64,000 nt of DNA from Peribacillus frigoritolerans (lineage in GTDB: Bacteria > Bacillota > Bacilli > Bacillales > DSM-1321): positions 558,001 through 622,000 of the forward strand of contig JAUPFL010000002.1 in assembly GCA_030562215.1 (NCBI GenBank), written 5' to 3'. The translations under genes and the position numbers were made by a program. The notes under the pieces are model-generated. The model was not told the origin of the DNA, did not search any database, and saw only the letters and a list, made by a program, of their open reading frames with translations. This document shows, in pieces, positions 28,414 through 39,565 of the stretch (position 1 is the stretch's first letter; each line of letters opens with the position of its first letter).

Positions 28414-29499
28414 ATGGCTCAATTGGATGAAACGTTAAGAATGCTTCGGGACTTAACTGATGCTAAAGGCATTGCAGGAAATGAAAGTGAAGTAAGAAAA
28501 GTGATGACCGAATACATAACACCATTTGCTGATGAAATATCGACAGATGGCCTGGGCAGTTTGATTGCAAAGAAAACGGGAGATGAAAACGGACCGAAAA
28601 TCGTCGTTACCGGGCATATGGACGAAGTCGGTTTCATGATCACCCAAATTGATGATAAAGGATTTTTGCGTTTTCAGCCGGTTGGGGGCTGGTGGTCACA
28701 GGTAATGCTGGCCCAACGCGTGACAATCGTTACAGGTAAAGGTGATATAACTGGCGTTATCGGTTCCAAGCCGCCACATATCCTGTCAGCGGAGGCGCGG
28801 AAGAAGCCGATTGATATTAAGGATATGTTTATTGATATTGGTGCATCCAGCAAAGAAGAGGTTAAGGAATGGGGCGTAAAGCCAGGGGATATGGTTGTGC
28901 CATATTTTGAATTCACGGTCATGAATAATGAAAAGATGCTGCTCGCCAAAGCTTGGGACAATCGAATTGGCTGTGCAATCGCCATTGATGTGCTTAAACA
29001 GCTGAAAGACGGCGACCATCCTAATGTCGTTTATGGAATTGGCGCAGTGCAAGAAGAGGTCGGCCTGCGTGGCTCCAAAACATCCACATTTAAAATTCAG
29101 CCGGATATCGGTTTTGCCGTCGATGTAGGCATTGCTGGTGATACACCGGGGGTTACCGATAAAGAAGCGATGAGTAAGATGGGGGAAGGCCCGCAAATCG
29201 TCATCTATGATTCATCTATGGTGGCACATAAGGGATTACGCGATTTCGTCACCGATACGGCAGATGAAATGAATATTCCTTATCAATATGAATCGATCCC
29301 AGGCGGCGGGACGGATGCCGGCTCCATCCATTTAACGGCAAATGGTGTTCCCGCTCTGGCGATCACGATTGCCACACGCTACATTCATTCACACGCAGCA
29401 ATGCTTCACAGGGATGATTATGAGAATGCAGTTAAGCTCATTGTCGAAGTGATTAAACGCCTCGATCGCGAAGCGGTTGATCGGATCATTTACGAATAA
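28414..29499 (+). CDS. ysdC: M42 family metallopeptidase YsdC
   Basis: 361 residues, intact. Metal-dependent aminopeptidase of the M42 (glutamyl aminopeptidase/tetrahedral TET) family. Visible metal ligands and catalytic residues: [11 protein letters not shown] (His, Asp), AWDNRIGC (Asp), [10 protein letters not shown] (catalytic Glu pair), [12 protein letters not shown] (Asp) and the C-terminal His in [24 protein letters not shown] precedes the ATG. Cytoplasmic; processes N-terminal residues of peptides. Confidence 0.92.
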   Translation: MAQLDETLRMLRDLTDAKGIAGNESEVRKVMTEYITPFADEISTDGLGSLIAKKTGDENGPKIVVTGHMDEVGFMITQIDDKGFLRFQPVGGWWSQVMLAQRVTIVTGKGDITGVIGSKPPHILSAEARKKPIDIKDMFIDIGASSKEEVKEWGVKPGDMVVPYFEFTVMNNEKMLLAKAWDNRIGCAIAIDVLKQLKDGDHPNVVYGIGAVQEEVGLRGSKTSTFKIQPDIGFAVDVGIAGDTPGVTDKEAMSKMGEGPQIVIYDSSMVAHKGLRDFVTDTADEMNIPYQYESIPGGGTDAGSIHLTANGVPALAITIATRYIHSHAAMLHRDDYENAVKLIVEVIKRLDREAVDRIIYE

Positions 29500-29512
29500 T
29501 ATAGTGAAAGTT

Positions 29513-29550
29513 AAAAATGGAGAGGCCTAATTTAGGTCCTCTCCATTTTC
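29513..29550. terminator. Bidirectional terminator between ysdC and lutC
   Basis: AAAATGGAGAGG-CCTAA and TTAGG-TCCTCTCCATTTT form a long, nearly perfect hairpin with A and T flanks on both sides, serving the convergent genes. Confidence 0.9.
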
Positions 29551-29562
29551 TTTTTCCTATTT

Positions 29563-30264
29563 CTACTTGTCTTCGACGATTATATAGACCGCTTTGATGG
29601 GTCCATGGACGCCGACGACAAGGTCCATTTCGATATCAGCCGAATTGCTCGGCCCTGTTATGAAATTGATGCAGGAAGGAATGACTTCGCCCCGGGCAAC
29701 TTTTGAACGGATGGCCGCAGCAGCCTGCGTCATTCGCGGAACGATGGTGCTTTTTGGAATGATGGAAACATGGCAGGCAGGAAGGAAGCTGATGGAACGG
29801 CCATGGTCCTTGTCGCTGAACAAGACGATGGTCGCTGATTCTGCTAGTGTCATCTCACTGAATGTGATTCCGATGTTAGCACTTTCTGCTTTTTCGATAT
29901 TTTCATTCCCGGCTTGGTGATCCCATATATGGACATCTTTTTCCTTTAAGATACCCTCTAACCCATAGGCGGAAAATCGATCGTCCTTAGGGATGATCAA
30001 GGGTCCGTTTCCAAGTTCCTCGATCACCTGTGTTAAACAATGCATCACTTGCTTGGAGTCGGTAACGTGAAATTGAGTATGCACCCGTTTACATTGCTCT
30101 TTCAATTCTGCGACAAGATCATTTGGTGTCGCATGTTTCAAAACTTCTTTTTTGGGGGCGTGCTTCCATTCCGGAACGGAGATGCCCTCCGTAATAGGAG
30201 CACGCCCCAGGTTTTTGGCTATATTGTTTAAAAATGCCCCTTCATTATGGATGGTTCCATTCAT
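29563..30264 (-). CDS. lutC: L-lactate utilisation protein LutC (LUD domain)
   Basis: 233 residues with the LUD domain ([60 protein letters not shown] with the conserved G-P-S-x-T/S-x-D-I-E). Third component of the LutABC iron-sulphur complex that oxidises L-lactate to pyruvate. The ATG overlaps the lutB stop (ATGA). Intact. Last gene of lutA-lutB-lutC on the minus strand. Confidence 0.94.
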   Translation of the reverse strand: MNGTIHNEGAFLNNIAKNLGRAPITEGISVPEWKHAPKKEVLKHATPNDLVAELKEQCKRVHTQFHVTDSKQVMHCLTQVIEELGNGPLIIPKDDRFSAYGLEGILKEKDVHIWDHQAGNENIEKAESANIGITFSEMTLAESATIVLFSDKDHGRSISFLPACHVSIIPKSTIVPRMTQAAAAIRSKVARGEVIPSCINFITGPSNSADIEMDLVVGVHGPIKAVYIIVEDK

Positions 30265-31691
30265 GATGGTTTCCCTCCTTTTTCCCGATTTTTGAACCAG
30301 TCCCGAAAGCTCTCTTTACCTGGAGCAGGGAACTCACGGCTTTCTGTCCAAGTTTTGAGTGGTCCCGGTCCTTTCGAGATGATATCCCCCGTTTTAAAAG
30401 GTGACATCGCTGATGGGGCCATTTTGGAGCCGAACTTATAAAGCATAGGCGATGCCGCACCAATTCCGAAGGCCTTCATGGCCATCTTTTCTGAAAACGG
30501 CGCCATTTTTTCCTTTTCTACGATGACTTCACGATGCTTCCTCAATAAATCATGAAGAGGAATCTTTACCGGACAGGCATCTGTACATGCTGCACAAAGA
30601 GTGGAGGCATATGGCAGTTCCTTGAAATCATCATATCCCCCGAGTAAGGGTGAAAGCACAGCACCAATTGGTCCTGGATATATTGAACCATATGAATGAC
30701 CGCCCACCTGGCGATAGACCGGGCAGACATTTATACAGGCAGCACAGCGAATGCATTGAAGAACTGATTGAAACTCAGTTCCTAAAATTGAGGAACGTCC
30801 ATTATCTACAATCACAAGGTGAAACTCCTCGGGTCCGTCTACATCATCTTCATCACGCGGACCGGTAAGTGCGGTGATGTAACTGGTCAATCTTTGGCCG
30901 ACAGCGCTTCTTGTCAATAAGCTGACAAGGACTTCGAATTCATCGAATGTAGGTACAAGCCGTTCCATACCCATCACGGTGATTTGCGTTTTTGGGAGGG
31001 CAGTGACCAAATCGGCATTTCCTTCATTCGTCACCAAACCGATCGAGCCCGTTTCCGCAATCGCAAAATTACAGCCGGTAATGCCCACATCGGCGCTTAA
31101 GAAATCTTTCCGCAGAATGCCCCGCACATGGGCGGTAAGCTCTTCCGGTTTTTCGGTTTGCGTATAGGCAAGCTTTTCTTTAAAAACGTCCCTAATCTGT
31201 TCTTTATTTTTATGGAGAGCAGGTGCGACTATATGGGAAGGGGGATCATGATCATCCACTTGTAAAATGTATTCACCAAGGTCCGTTTCAACGACATCGA
31301 GGCCAACTGCCTCAAGAGTTGCATTCAAATTGATCTCTTCCGTGACCATCGATTTGGATTTCACGACCTTTTTGGCATTCTTTTTTACAATGACATCCTT
31401 AATGTATCCGCTTGCTTCTTCAGCGGTTTCAGCGAAGAAGACATGACCGCCCCTTTTCGAAACGTTTTCTGCAAGCTGGTGCAAATAGAAATCAAGGTTA
31501 CTGAGCACATGCTGCCGGATTTCTTCCCCAAGGGAACGCCAATCCTCCCAGCTTCCCAATTCATCAACGGCAGTCAGTCGCCGTCCGTGTAATCGTTCTT
31601 GGGCACTGGATACGGCCAATCGCATAAAGTCATTATGTATTCCTTCATCCACCCGGTCTTTAAATTTGGCAGAGCTGGTTTTCATAGCCAT
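30261..31691 (-). CDS. lutB: L-lactate utilisation iron-sulphur protein LutB
   Basis: 476 residues, intact. An N-terminal LUD domain ([20 protein letters not shown]) is followed by a ferredoxin-type region with two cluster motifs, [20 protein letters not shown] and [14 protein letters not shown]. It transfers electrons in lactate oxidation with LutA and LutC. GAGGAGGG lies 8 nt before the ATG. It follows lutA by about 20 nt and overlaps lutC by four. Confidence 0.94.
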   Translation of the reverse strand: MAMKTSSAKFKDRVDEGIHNDFMRLAVSSAQERLHGRRLTAVDELGSWEDWRSLGEEIRQHVLSNLDFYLHQLAENVSKRGGHVFFAETAEEASGYIKDVIVKKNAKKVVKSKSMVTEEINLNATLEAVGLDVVETDLGEYILQVDDHDPPSHIVAPALHKNKEQIRDVFKEKLAYTQTEKPEELTAHVRGILRKDFLSADVGITGCNFAIAETGSIGLVTNEGNADLVTALPKTQITVMGMERLVPTFDEFEVLVSLLTRSAVGQRLTSYITALTGPRDEDDVDGPEEFHLVIVDNGRSSILGTEFQSVLQCIRCAACINVCPVYRQVGGHSYGSIYPGPIGAVLSPLLGGYDDFKELPYASTLCAACTDACPVKIPLHDLLRKHREVIVEKEKMAPFSEKMAMKAFGIGAASPMLYKFGSKMAPSAMSPFKTGDIISKGPGPLKTWTESREFPAPGKESFRDWFKNREKGGKPS

Positions 31692-31714
31692 AAGTTTATC
31701 CCTCCTCGCTTTCT

Positions 31715-32430
31715 TTAAATACTATTCAGGACTTCCGCAATGTGAAGCACTTTCACCGGTTGCCCCTTCCTTTGGATCCGTCCGCCGATATTCATCAAAC
31801 ATCCTGCATCCCCGCCGATTAAAAAATCTGCCCCGGTATCTTCAATATTGCATACCTTTTCCTCGACCATTTGCCCGGAAATGTCACCCATCTTAACCGA
31901 AAATGTCCCCCGAACCCGCAGCAGTTTTGGGCATCCGGAAGTGGTGTCATTTCAAGTCCCCTGACATGGCTTAATAAAATGGCAGGTGCTTCCTTCACCT
32001 TAAGCAGCCGTGTCATATGGCATGAAGTATGATAAGTGGCCTTTCCCTTAAGGGTCGCTCCGACGTCGGTCACTTTTAAGACATCCACGATGAATTGGGA
32101 CAATTCATATGTTTTAGCCGCTAATGATGCCGCTTTCTTTTCCCATTCGGCATCGCCTTTGAAAAGAACCGGATATTCCTTGAACATCGCTGCACAGGAA
32201 CCGGAAGGGGTTACGATGTATTCGGCATCCGCGAATGTTTTAATCATCTTTTTCATGGCTTCCTTCGATTCCTTCGTATACCCGCTATTATATGCCGGCT
32301 GTCCGCAACATATCTGGGACTCCGGGAAATCGATCTCACAGCCTAATCTCTCGAGTAGCTCCACTGTGGCTTTGCCGACATTGGATTGAAACAAATCCAC
32401 TAAACATGTTGCAAAGAGAGTAACTTTCAA
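31715..32430 (-). CDS. lutA: L-lactate utilisation protein LutA (CCG-domain)
   Basis: 238 residues after repair, the exact family size. Two cysteine-rich CCG domains: [17 protein letters not shown] and [16 protein letters not shown], each binding an iron-sulphur/heterodisulphide-type cofactor. One G is missing in the G run at about 31909-31913, which otherwise diverts the second domain; the corrected tail reads [20 protein letters not shown] to [15 protein letters not shown]. Start [14 protein letters not shown] with AGGAGG upstream. A LutR-type operator lies at 32466-32476, about 36 bp before the start. Confidence 0.92.
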
Positions 32431-32465
32431 ACTGAACTCCTCCTTTTTAAAAATAGGTTAACAGG

Positions 32466-32476
32466 TCATCTGATGA
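32466..32476. promoter_or_regulatory. LutR-type operator in front of lutA
   Basis: TCATCTGATGA sits within GTCATCTGATGAC. It matches the inverted repeat TCATC-N-GATGA reported for LutR of B. subtilis. The same 13-mer recurs at 33498-33510. Confidence 0.8.
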
Positions 32477-32611
32477 CTAAAAAATGGAAAAAGGAAATGG
32501 CTAAGTGAATATACCAATTTCCAAGATTTTTTAAATGAAGTAATCGTTTTCAAAATAATATATCAATTTAATCCTTTTTTGTATAGGGTATTTTTAAAAT
32601 TTAAAGGAATG

Positions 32612-33342
32612 TCAATTATTCTTTTGCTGATTCTTTTGGATGACCCGGTCCAGTGATTCCTCGACGCTTTGAAGGTGAAATAGCATGGCACTGCGGGCTC
32701 CGTCTTCATCCTGTGCCACAATTGCATCATATATCCTGACATGCTGCTGGTAAAGCTGCTTAAGTGTCATCTCTTCGGAATAAAGCGCAATCCGGCGGAT
32801 ATCACGCATCTTTTCCGTCATTAATTCCGAAACGTGATTCATCAATGTAATCAGCAGCTCATTTTGTGATGCGTTTGCCACGGCAACATGGAAGGCGATA
32901 TCCGCTTTATCACTGAGCTCTTCATCATCTGATACCTTTTCCATATCAAAAAGCCTGTCCTTGAGTTCGATAAGGTTATCTTCCGTTCTCTTCTTCGCTG
33001 CCACTTCTGCCGTACCGGACTCCAGGATTTTCCGAACTTCCAGTAAATGCTTGATATTGTCTTGATCCATCAAAAGGGCGGCAGACAAGGGGTGGTTCAT
33101 GATGGTGGGATCGAAGGTTTTGACGAATGTTCCTTCACCTTGTTTTATTTCAATAAGACCCATTGAACTCAATGCACTTAATGCTTCGCGGATGGCCGGG
33201 CGCCCGACTTGGAAATTTTCCGCAAGTTGCTGAATGGAATCCAATTGTTCACCTGGTTTCAGGCTGCCTGACCGAATCATTTCATAAAGTTCATCGCTGA
33301 CTTCTTCATAAATTTTTTTCGGCTTTATTTTTTATATACCAA
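32612..33342 (-). CDS. lutR: GntR/FadR-family lactate regulator LutR
   Basis: About 243 residues after repair. The N-terminal winged helix (KPKKIYEEVSDELYEMIRSG, VGRPAIREALSALSSMGLIE, KQGEGTFVK) and the FadR-type C-terminal domain (LLEVRKILESGTAEVAA, FHVAVANASQNELLITLMNH) with metal-ligand His residues are clear. I start it at TTG 33342, with AGAGGTG upstream, giving MVYKKIKPKKIYEE; this needs one A added to the run at about 33329-33334. Without it the first in-frame start would be an internal ATG lacking the N-terminal part. Divergent from lutP. Confidence 0.88.
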
Positions 33343-33498
33343 GTAGTAGCACCTCTATTTTCTATGAGTTTCTCTGGTTAATATTATATAACACAAATGA
33401 TCTTTGACACTTCCAGAAGGATGAAAAATCAACAAAAAATAAAAAAAAATCTTGATTTTATATTTTCAATCATTTAATTTTAATGAGTACTCATCAAG

Positions 33499-33509
33499 TC
33501 ATCTGATGA
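33499..33509. promoter_or_regulatory. LutR-type operator between lutR and lutP
   Basis: TCATCTGATGA within AGTCATCTGATGACT, a perfect 7-bp inverted repeat with one central base. A separate palindrome, TGAGTACTCA, lies at 33484-33493. Placement suggests control of lutP and possibly of lutR itself. Confidence 0.8.
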
Positions 33510-33596
33510 CTTTGAATATTTGAATATGTAAGGGGTTTCAATTAGCGGTTGATTTCTGATTTTTTAAAAAATTTATAGAAAATGGAGTCGAAATGA

Positions 33597-35285
33597 ATGA
33601 CATGGACACAAAACTTTACGCCGATCACCGATAATTTAGTTTTATCATCTCTTGCTGCACTCATTCCAATTCTTTACTTTTTCTGGGCTCTTACCATCAA
33701 ACGTATGAAAGGTTACATTGCAGGTGTAACCACGCTGCTTGTAGCTCTTGCAGTGGCTGTATTGATATATGGAATGCCTGCAGGAAAAGCCGTGATGTCC
33801 GCTTCACAAGGAGCCGTATATGGGCTGCTCCCAATCGGATGGATAATCATCACTTCCGTATTTTTGTACAAAATGACTGTTAAAAGCGGACAATTCAATA
33901 TCATTCGTTCTTCGGTGCTTTCGCTTACGGAAGACCGCCGCCTCCAGGCATTATTGGTGGCATTTTCTTTCGGGGCCTTTTTAGAAGGTGCCGCGGGATT
34001 TGGAGCACCGGTCGCCATTTCAGCCGCGCTATTGGTCGGTCTCGGATTTAACCCGCTGTATGCAGCCGGGATTTGCTTGATCGCGAATACCGCTCCGGTA
34101 GCATTCGGGGCGGTTGGAATACCGATCATCGCCATGGAAGGCCCTACTGGCATAGCCGCCATGGAGATTTCCAAAATGGTCGGCCGCCAATTGCCATTCC
34201 TTTCGGCTTTCATTCCGCTTTATCTCATTTTAATCATGACTGGGTGGAAAAGGTCGCTTGAGGTCTTGCCGGCAATTTTGGTTTCTGGAATTTCCTTTGC
34301 CATCACACAATACTTAAGTTCGAATTTTCTTGGGCCCGAATTACCGGACATCCTTTCCGCGTTAGTGTCACTGTTTGCATTGGCGATCTTCCTTAAATTC
34401 TGGAAACCTAAAACGATCTTTCGCTTTGCATCCGAGGAAACGGCAGCAGCTGCCGAACCTTTATATACAGCCGAAGCGGAAACAAAATACACGAAATGGC
34501 AGATATTCCATGCTTGGTCACCATTCCTTCTGTTAACGCTTTTCATAACAATATGGGGGATGAACCCAATAAAGCCGGCACTCTCCGGACATTATGAAGG
34601 CAACAATGTGCTGCTTGGCGGAATCAATGAAATCGGGAAACTATTAACCTTCCAAATCGAAGTGCCAGGTCTGCATAATGAGATAATCGGGAGCGATGGA
34701 TTGCCGATTGCGGCTTTCTATAAAGTAGAACTGCTCGGAGCAGCCGGGACGGCCATTTTACTGGCCGCCATCGTAACGAAGTTCATCGCACACATGTCTG
34801 CAAAAGACTTTTATGGCACCTTTGTTGAAGCGATGAAAGAGTTAGCCAAACCAATCTTGATGATTTCTACCGTGGTCGCTTTTGCTTATGTGACGAATGC
34901 TTCAGGCATGTCGACAACATTAGGGATGACCCTGGCAAAATCGGGTGATTTATTTCCGTTCTTTGCACCGGTTCTCGGCTGGCTGGGTGTGTTCATTACC
35001 GGATCGGATACATCAGCCAACCTCTTATTTGGCAGTCTGCAGAAAGTGACTGCGCTTAAAGTGGGGATGGAACCGGTCCTGGCACTGGCGGCGAACTCTT
35101 CCGGAGGAGTCACCGGAAAGATGATTTCCCCCCAATCGATAGCGATTGCCTGTGCTGCCGTTGGATTGGCGGGCAGGGAATCGGAATTATTGAGATTCAC
35201 GCTCAAACATAGCTTATTTTTATTGCTGCTAGTTTGTGTGATTACCTTCTTGCAAAATGGCGTCCTTTCCTGGATGATTCCATAA
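33597..35285 (+). CDS. lutP: L-lactate permease LutP (LctP family)
   Basis: 562 residues, intact, with about 13 membrane helices. LctP family motifs include FGAFLEGAAGFGAPVAISAA, NTAPVAFGAVGIPIIAMEG, GVFITGSDTSANLLFGSLQ and NSSGGVTGKMISPQSIAIAC. Imports lactate (and, in some members, glycolate) with protons. GGAG lies 9 nt before the ATG at 33597; an out-of-frame ATG at 33593 overlaps. Divergent from lutR, with a LutR-type site between them, and upstream of the glycolate genes. Confidence 0.94.
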   Translation: MTWTQNFTPITDNLVLSSLAALIPILYFFWALTIKRMKGYIAGVTTLLVALAVAVLIYGMPAGKAVMSASQGAVYGLLPIGWIIITSVFLYKMTVKSGQFNIIRSSVLSLTEDRRLQALLVAFSFGAFLEGAAGFGAPVAISAALLVGLGFNPLYAAGICLIANTAPVAFGAVGIPIIAMEGPTGIAAMEISKMVGRQLPFLSAFIPLYLILIMTGWKRSLEVLPAILVSGISFAITQYLSSNFLGPELPDILSALVSLFALAIFLKFWKPKTIFRFASEETAAAAEPLYTAEAETKYTKWQIFHAWSPFLLLTLFITIWGMNPIKPALSGHYEGNNVLLGGINEIGKLLTFQIEVPGLHNEIIGSDGLPIAAFYKVELLGAAGTAILLAAIVTKFIAHMSAKDFYGTFVEAMKELAKPILMISTVVAFAYVTNASGMSTTLGMTLAKSGDLFPFFAPVLGWLGVFITGSDTSANLLFGSLQKVTALKVGMEPVLALAANSSGGVTGKMISPQSIAIACAAVGLAGRESELLRFTLKHSLFLLLLVCVITFLQNGVLSWMIP

Positions 35286-35292
35286 GTAGAAT

Positions 35293-35319
35293 GAGGCTCC
35301 CTTTTCATCGGGGAGCCTC
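35293..35319 (+). terminator. Hairpin after lutP
   Basis: GAGGCTCCC pairs with GGGAGCCTC around TTTTCATCG. Only a broken T-tract follows (GAAATATTTT), so termination may be partial. Confidence 0.65.
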
Positions 35320-35357
35320 GAAATATTTTCAAGTCGATTCAAAAAGGAGGACATATC

Positions 35358-36469
35358 ATGCAATTGGCAGCTGTGGCAGGAAAATTGGTGCATGAGGTTC
35401 GAAAACTGATTGATGAGGAGATCATCATTATTGACCATGCTGGCACGATTATCGCCAGCACCGATGGCAGCCGTATTGGATCTTTTCATGAAGGGGCCAT
35501 CCACGCTTTCAACAATCGTGAGAAATTGATCATCAATAAACAGGATGAACGAAGTTGGAAAGGAGTGAAGGCAGGGATAAACCTGCCCATTTTCTTCAAT
35601 CAGGAAGCCGTTTGTGTCATTGGAATTACGGGCGACCCCAAACATGTTTCTCCCTATGCGGAACTTTTAAAAAAAATGACGGAGATGTTCATTCAGGAAA
35701 GCTATCATATCGAACAAGCAGAATCCCAATCACGTCTGATGGAATTCTTTGTGTTTGAATGGCATCAGCTGAAGACGTTCAATGATCTCTTCCTTCAGAA
35801 GGCCAAGTTGCTTGGGGTCGATGTTCATGCAGACCGGATCGTCACCCTTGGTGAATTTAAGACTGAGGAGATCATTGAACCTCATGTGTGGAAAACGCTT
35901 CAGATATTCATAAGACAGCAGCATCCCAATGACATCGCAGTACGTTGGGGAGGAACCAATTCGTCATTCTTTCAATGGCCGATTTCTTCGGTTCAAAAAT
36001 CCAGCAATTAAAGAAATTAAGTAAACTGCAAAAAAGACTGGAAGAGAGCTCGGGTTATAAAGTGTGTGCAGGAGTTAGTTCGCGTGCATCAGGAACCGCT
36101 TTCAGGTCAGCGTTTTTTAAAGCGGAACGTTCCTTGAAAATCGCGTTTCCTTCATCGGGGATCATATTTGACGAGGACTTGAAACTTGAGGTCCTGCTTG
36201 ATGAAGTTACCGCTGAAACAAGACAGGAATATTTATCCCGGACGATTCAGGAGTTACTTCCTAATGAGGATCTGCTTAAAACCCTTTCCATGTATTTTGC
36301 ATGTGATCTATCTTTAAAGGAGACCGCTAGAGCCCTGCATATCCATATCAATACCCTCCATTACAGGCTCAAGCGCATAGAAGATTTGACCCGGCTGAAT
36401 CCTCGGAAGCTAGCCGATTTAGTCACTATGTATCTAGCAGTATGTGTATTGGATAAACATACAAATTAA
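35358..36469 (+). CDS. ysfB: CdaR/PucR-type regulator of glycolate genes (YsfB-like)
   Basis: About 370 residues after repair. An N-terminal diacid-recognition domain (AGKLVHEVRKLIDEEIIIID, FFNQEAVCVIGITG, PYAELLKKMTEMFIQES), a GGDEF-like middle, and a C-terminal helix-turn-helix (CDLSLKETARALHIHINTLH, YRLKRIEDLTRLN) define the CdaR/PucR architecture. One G is missing at about 35948-35951; restoring it joins VRWGRNQFVILSMADFFGSK. AAGGAGGACATATC precedes the ATG. In B. subtilis ysfB-ysfC-ysfD has the same order, so it most likely activates glcD-glcF in response to glycolate or a similar acid. Confidence 0.85.
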
Positions 36470-36488
36470 TTCTATGAAAAGCTCTAAA

Positions 36489-36510
36489 TTCTATATGTTC
36501 ATACATAGAA
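36489..36510. promoter_or_regulatory. Inverted repeat upstream of glcD
   Basis: TTCTATATG and CATACATAGAA form imperfect arms about 80-100 bp before glcD; a half-site-like TTCCTATG follows at about 36557-36565. A candidate site for the CdaR-type regulator encoded just upstream; no experimental match is known to me. Confidence 0.4.
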
Positions 36511-36586
36511 GGCTGAGTGTTTTTTTCTTATACTTACATCATATAAAAAATCTCGAATTTCCTATGTTTATTTGAGGAGGATGTAC

Positions 36587-37996
36587 ATGTTAACAAAGCA
36601 GGTTAAGCAGCTACTTCTTAACATAGTCGGTCAGGAGAATTACGATGACTCGAAAGTGGAATGTCTAGTCTATTCATATGATGCAACGCCAGGGTTTCAA
36701 GCCATGCCGGATGCTGTCATTAAGCCGGGCTGCACAGCTGAAGTCGCAGCCATCGTCAAAGTTTGCAACGAATACAATGTTCCGATCGTTCCCCGCGGGT
36801 CTGGTACGAATTTAAGCGGAGGCACCTGCCCGACAGAGGGGGGCTTGTCCTTTTATTCAATCGAATGAATTCATTACTTGAAATAGATGAAGAGAACTTA
36901 ACGGCGACCGTACAGCCTGGGCTCATCACATTGGACTTGATTTCCGCAGTTGAAGAGAAGGGATTGTTTTATCCGCCGGATCAAGTTCGATGAAAATCTC
37001 CACGATTGGCGGCAACATTAATGAGAACTCCGGCGGCTTGAGAGGGTTAAAGTATGGAGTCACCCGTGATTATGTCATCGGGCTTGAAGTGGTCCTTCCG
37101 AATGGGGATATCATTCGAACAGGGGCAAGCTTGCCAAAGATGTAGCTGGATATGATTTAACGAAACTTTTTGTCGGATCGGAAGGGACTTTGGGCATCGT
37201 TACGGAAGCGACCTTAAAGCTGATCCCAATGCCGGAAACGACTAAGACGATGCTTGCCTTATATCAAGATCTGGATGCTGCAGCCCAGTCAGTGGCCAAG
37301 ATCATTTCAAATAAGATCATTCCTGTTACATTGGAATTTCTGGATCGGCCGACATTGATCGTTGTTGAAGACTTCGCGAAAATCGGTTTGCCTACCAATG
37401 TGGAAGCCGTCCTGCTGATTGAACAGGATGGCCCTCCTGAAGTGGTGGAACGTGATATGAAAAGAATGGCCGATATCTGTCTAGAGGAAAAGGCAGTTTC
37501 CGTGGAAATTGCCGAAACGAAATCTGACGCTGTCGCCTTGAAAACGGCAAGACGGACAGCACTTTCCGCATTGGCACGGCTCAAGCCGACGACCATCTTG
37601 GAAGATGCCACCGTTCCAAGATCGGAAATTGCCAAAATGGTTAAAGCGATTAATGAGATCGCTGACAAACATAACGTGGACATTTGCACTTTCGGTCATG
37701 CTGGGGATGGGAACTTGCATCCAACTTGCATTACCGACGCTCGTGATCATGAGGAAATGGAGAGGGTGGAGCTCGCTTTTGCCGACATTTTTGCCGCGGC
37801 TATCGACCTTGGCGGGACGATTACCGGTGAACATGGTGTAGGAGCGATGAAGGCCCCGTATCTTGAATGGAAGCTGAAGAAAGAAGGGATTGATGCCATG
37901 AGGGCGATTAAACGAGCTTTCGATCCCAATAACATCATGAATCCCGGCAAGGTATTTGCCAAGGAAACGAGAAAAAGGGTGGTGGTTTCTACATGA
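36587..37996 (+). CDS. glcD: Glycolate oxidase FAD subunit GlcD
   Basis: About 470 residues after repair. FAD-binding type 4 domain with [40 protein letters not shown] and [16 protein letters not shown], and the C-terminal FAD oxidase part with [17 protein letters not shown] and GEHGVGAMK. It oxidises glycolate (or a related 2-hydroxy acid) with GlcF. Three bases are missing: the G run at about 36838-36844, near 36983 (GAT CA), and the GGGG at about 37123-37127. GAGGAGG lies 6 nt before the ATG at 36587. Overlaps glcF by four bases. Confidence 0.92.
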
Positions 37997-39319
37997 CCAC
38001 AGTTCAGGAAAGGGAAACCATTGCCATTCAATTCGCGGAAAGAATGAATGAAGATGAATTGTTGAATTGTATGCGCTGCGGCTTTTGCTTACCCCACTGC
38101 CCGACGTACATAGAATCGGGGCTGAAGGAATCCCATTCACCAAGGGGCCGGATTGCACTTATGAAAGCGGTGGCGGAAGGTGTGATTGAGCCCGATGAGG
38201 ATGTAGAACGTTCGTTGAGTCTTTGCCTCGGCTGCAGGGCTTGTGAGCCTGTATGTCCTTCAGGTGTGAAATATGGACATCTTCTTGAAGAAGCAAGGGA
38301 TATCATCCAGCAGAATAAAAACATAGCTTCCCTGTAAAAACGATTCGCAAGGCCGTTTTTAGTGGATTATTCCCGTACCAGGAGCGAATGCAGGCCATGA
38401 CAAGTTTGCTTGGCTTCTATCAGAGATCTGGCCTGCAATATGTGGCCCGGAAAACAGGAGTCCTCAATATGCTTCCGGATAATTTGGCAACCATGGAAAG
38501 AGTGCTGCCGAAAGTCCCGAAAAAATCAGAAATGAAAAATAGGCCAACCGAGCTGCCTGCAATCGGAACGCCGCTCAAAAAGGTGGCTTTCTTTTCCGGA
38601 TGCTTGATGGATACGATGTTTTTGGAAACGAACAAGGCCACACTAAAGCTGCTACAGCTGGCCGGATGTGAAATCGTGATTCCAAAATCCCAGGCATGTT
38701 GCGGGGCGCTGCATGGGCACAGTGGTGAAAAAGCAGGTGCAAAGCAACTGGCCAAGCGTAATATTGAAGCCTTTGAAGCTGAGGAAGTTGATTATATTAT
38801 TACGAATGCAGGCGGCTGTGGCGCTTTTCTCATAGATTATGACCATCTGCTCCAAGATGAACCGGAATGGCACGACCGTGCAACCGCATTTAAAAATAAG
38901 TTGAAAGATATCAGCCAGATTCTTGTCGATTTGCGTTTTCAGGAAAAAAGTTCGCCTTAAACTGCCAGCTCAATCCGTAACTTTCCAGGATTCCTGTCAC
39001 TTACGGAATGTGATGAACACCTCCTCGGCTCCGCGAATTCTCCTACAATCGATAGAAGGAATCGATTTCAGGGAAATGAGGGATGCCGATCGATGCTGCG
39101 GCTCAGCTGGGATTTATAATATTGTTGAATCAGAGATGTCCATGAATATTCTCGACTCTAAAATGGAGCACATGAAATCGACAAAGGCCGATATTGTTGT
39201 CACGGCAAACCCTGGCTGTCTGTTGCAAATGCAATTGGGGATCGAGAGGGAAAACGTGGGGGGAATGTACAAAAGCGGTGCATATTGCGGACCTGTTAAT
39301 AAAGGCTGTGGCTTTATAA
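37993..39319 (+). CDS. glcF: Glycolate oxidase iron-sulphur subunit GlcF
   Basis: About 441 residues after repair. Two ferredoxin cluster motifs at the N-terminus ([19 protein letters not shown] and [15 protein letters not shown]), then two CCG domains ([17 protein letters not shown] and [16 protein letters not shown]). Three shifts: a missing A at about 38321-38325, an extra A at about 38943-38948 (then [20 protein letters not shown]), and an extra A at about 39272-39275, after which the chain ends [15 protein letters not shown] at 39319. The start ATG overlaps the glcD stop (ATGA). Works with GlcD. Confidence 0.9.
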
Positions 39320-39485
39320 TAGAAGAAAAAAGATTACAAGCAGTAAATGAAATGGCATTTATGGGTTAAACATTACATCTTTATAAATGGGGAAACCCTT
39401 GTAAAGCCTGGGTTTCAATTAAAAAAACGTTCTGTGCTGAGAACGAATTGTAAATGATATAACAAAAATGAAATATGGATTCCTC

Positions 39486-39510
39486 GTTTACTTAGGAACA
39501 TCGCGGGTAT
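39486..39510 (+). promoter_or_regulatory. SigB-type promoter of the ysnF-like gene
   Basis: GTTTAC (39486-39491), 13-nt spacer, GGGTAT (39505-39510), close to the general-stress consensus GTTTAA and GGGTAT; 55 nt before the start codon. Confidence 0.8.
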
Positions 39511-39565
39511 TGTTTATATATAGCATCCACTAAACGAAACAATAAAACCTAAGGAGGAATGTAAA

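Noticed and set aside
38923..39369. A separate downstream CCG-domain protein after glcF
   Set aside because: It is the C-terminal third of GlcF displaced by a frameshift; correcting two A runs gives one 441-residue protein ending at 39319.
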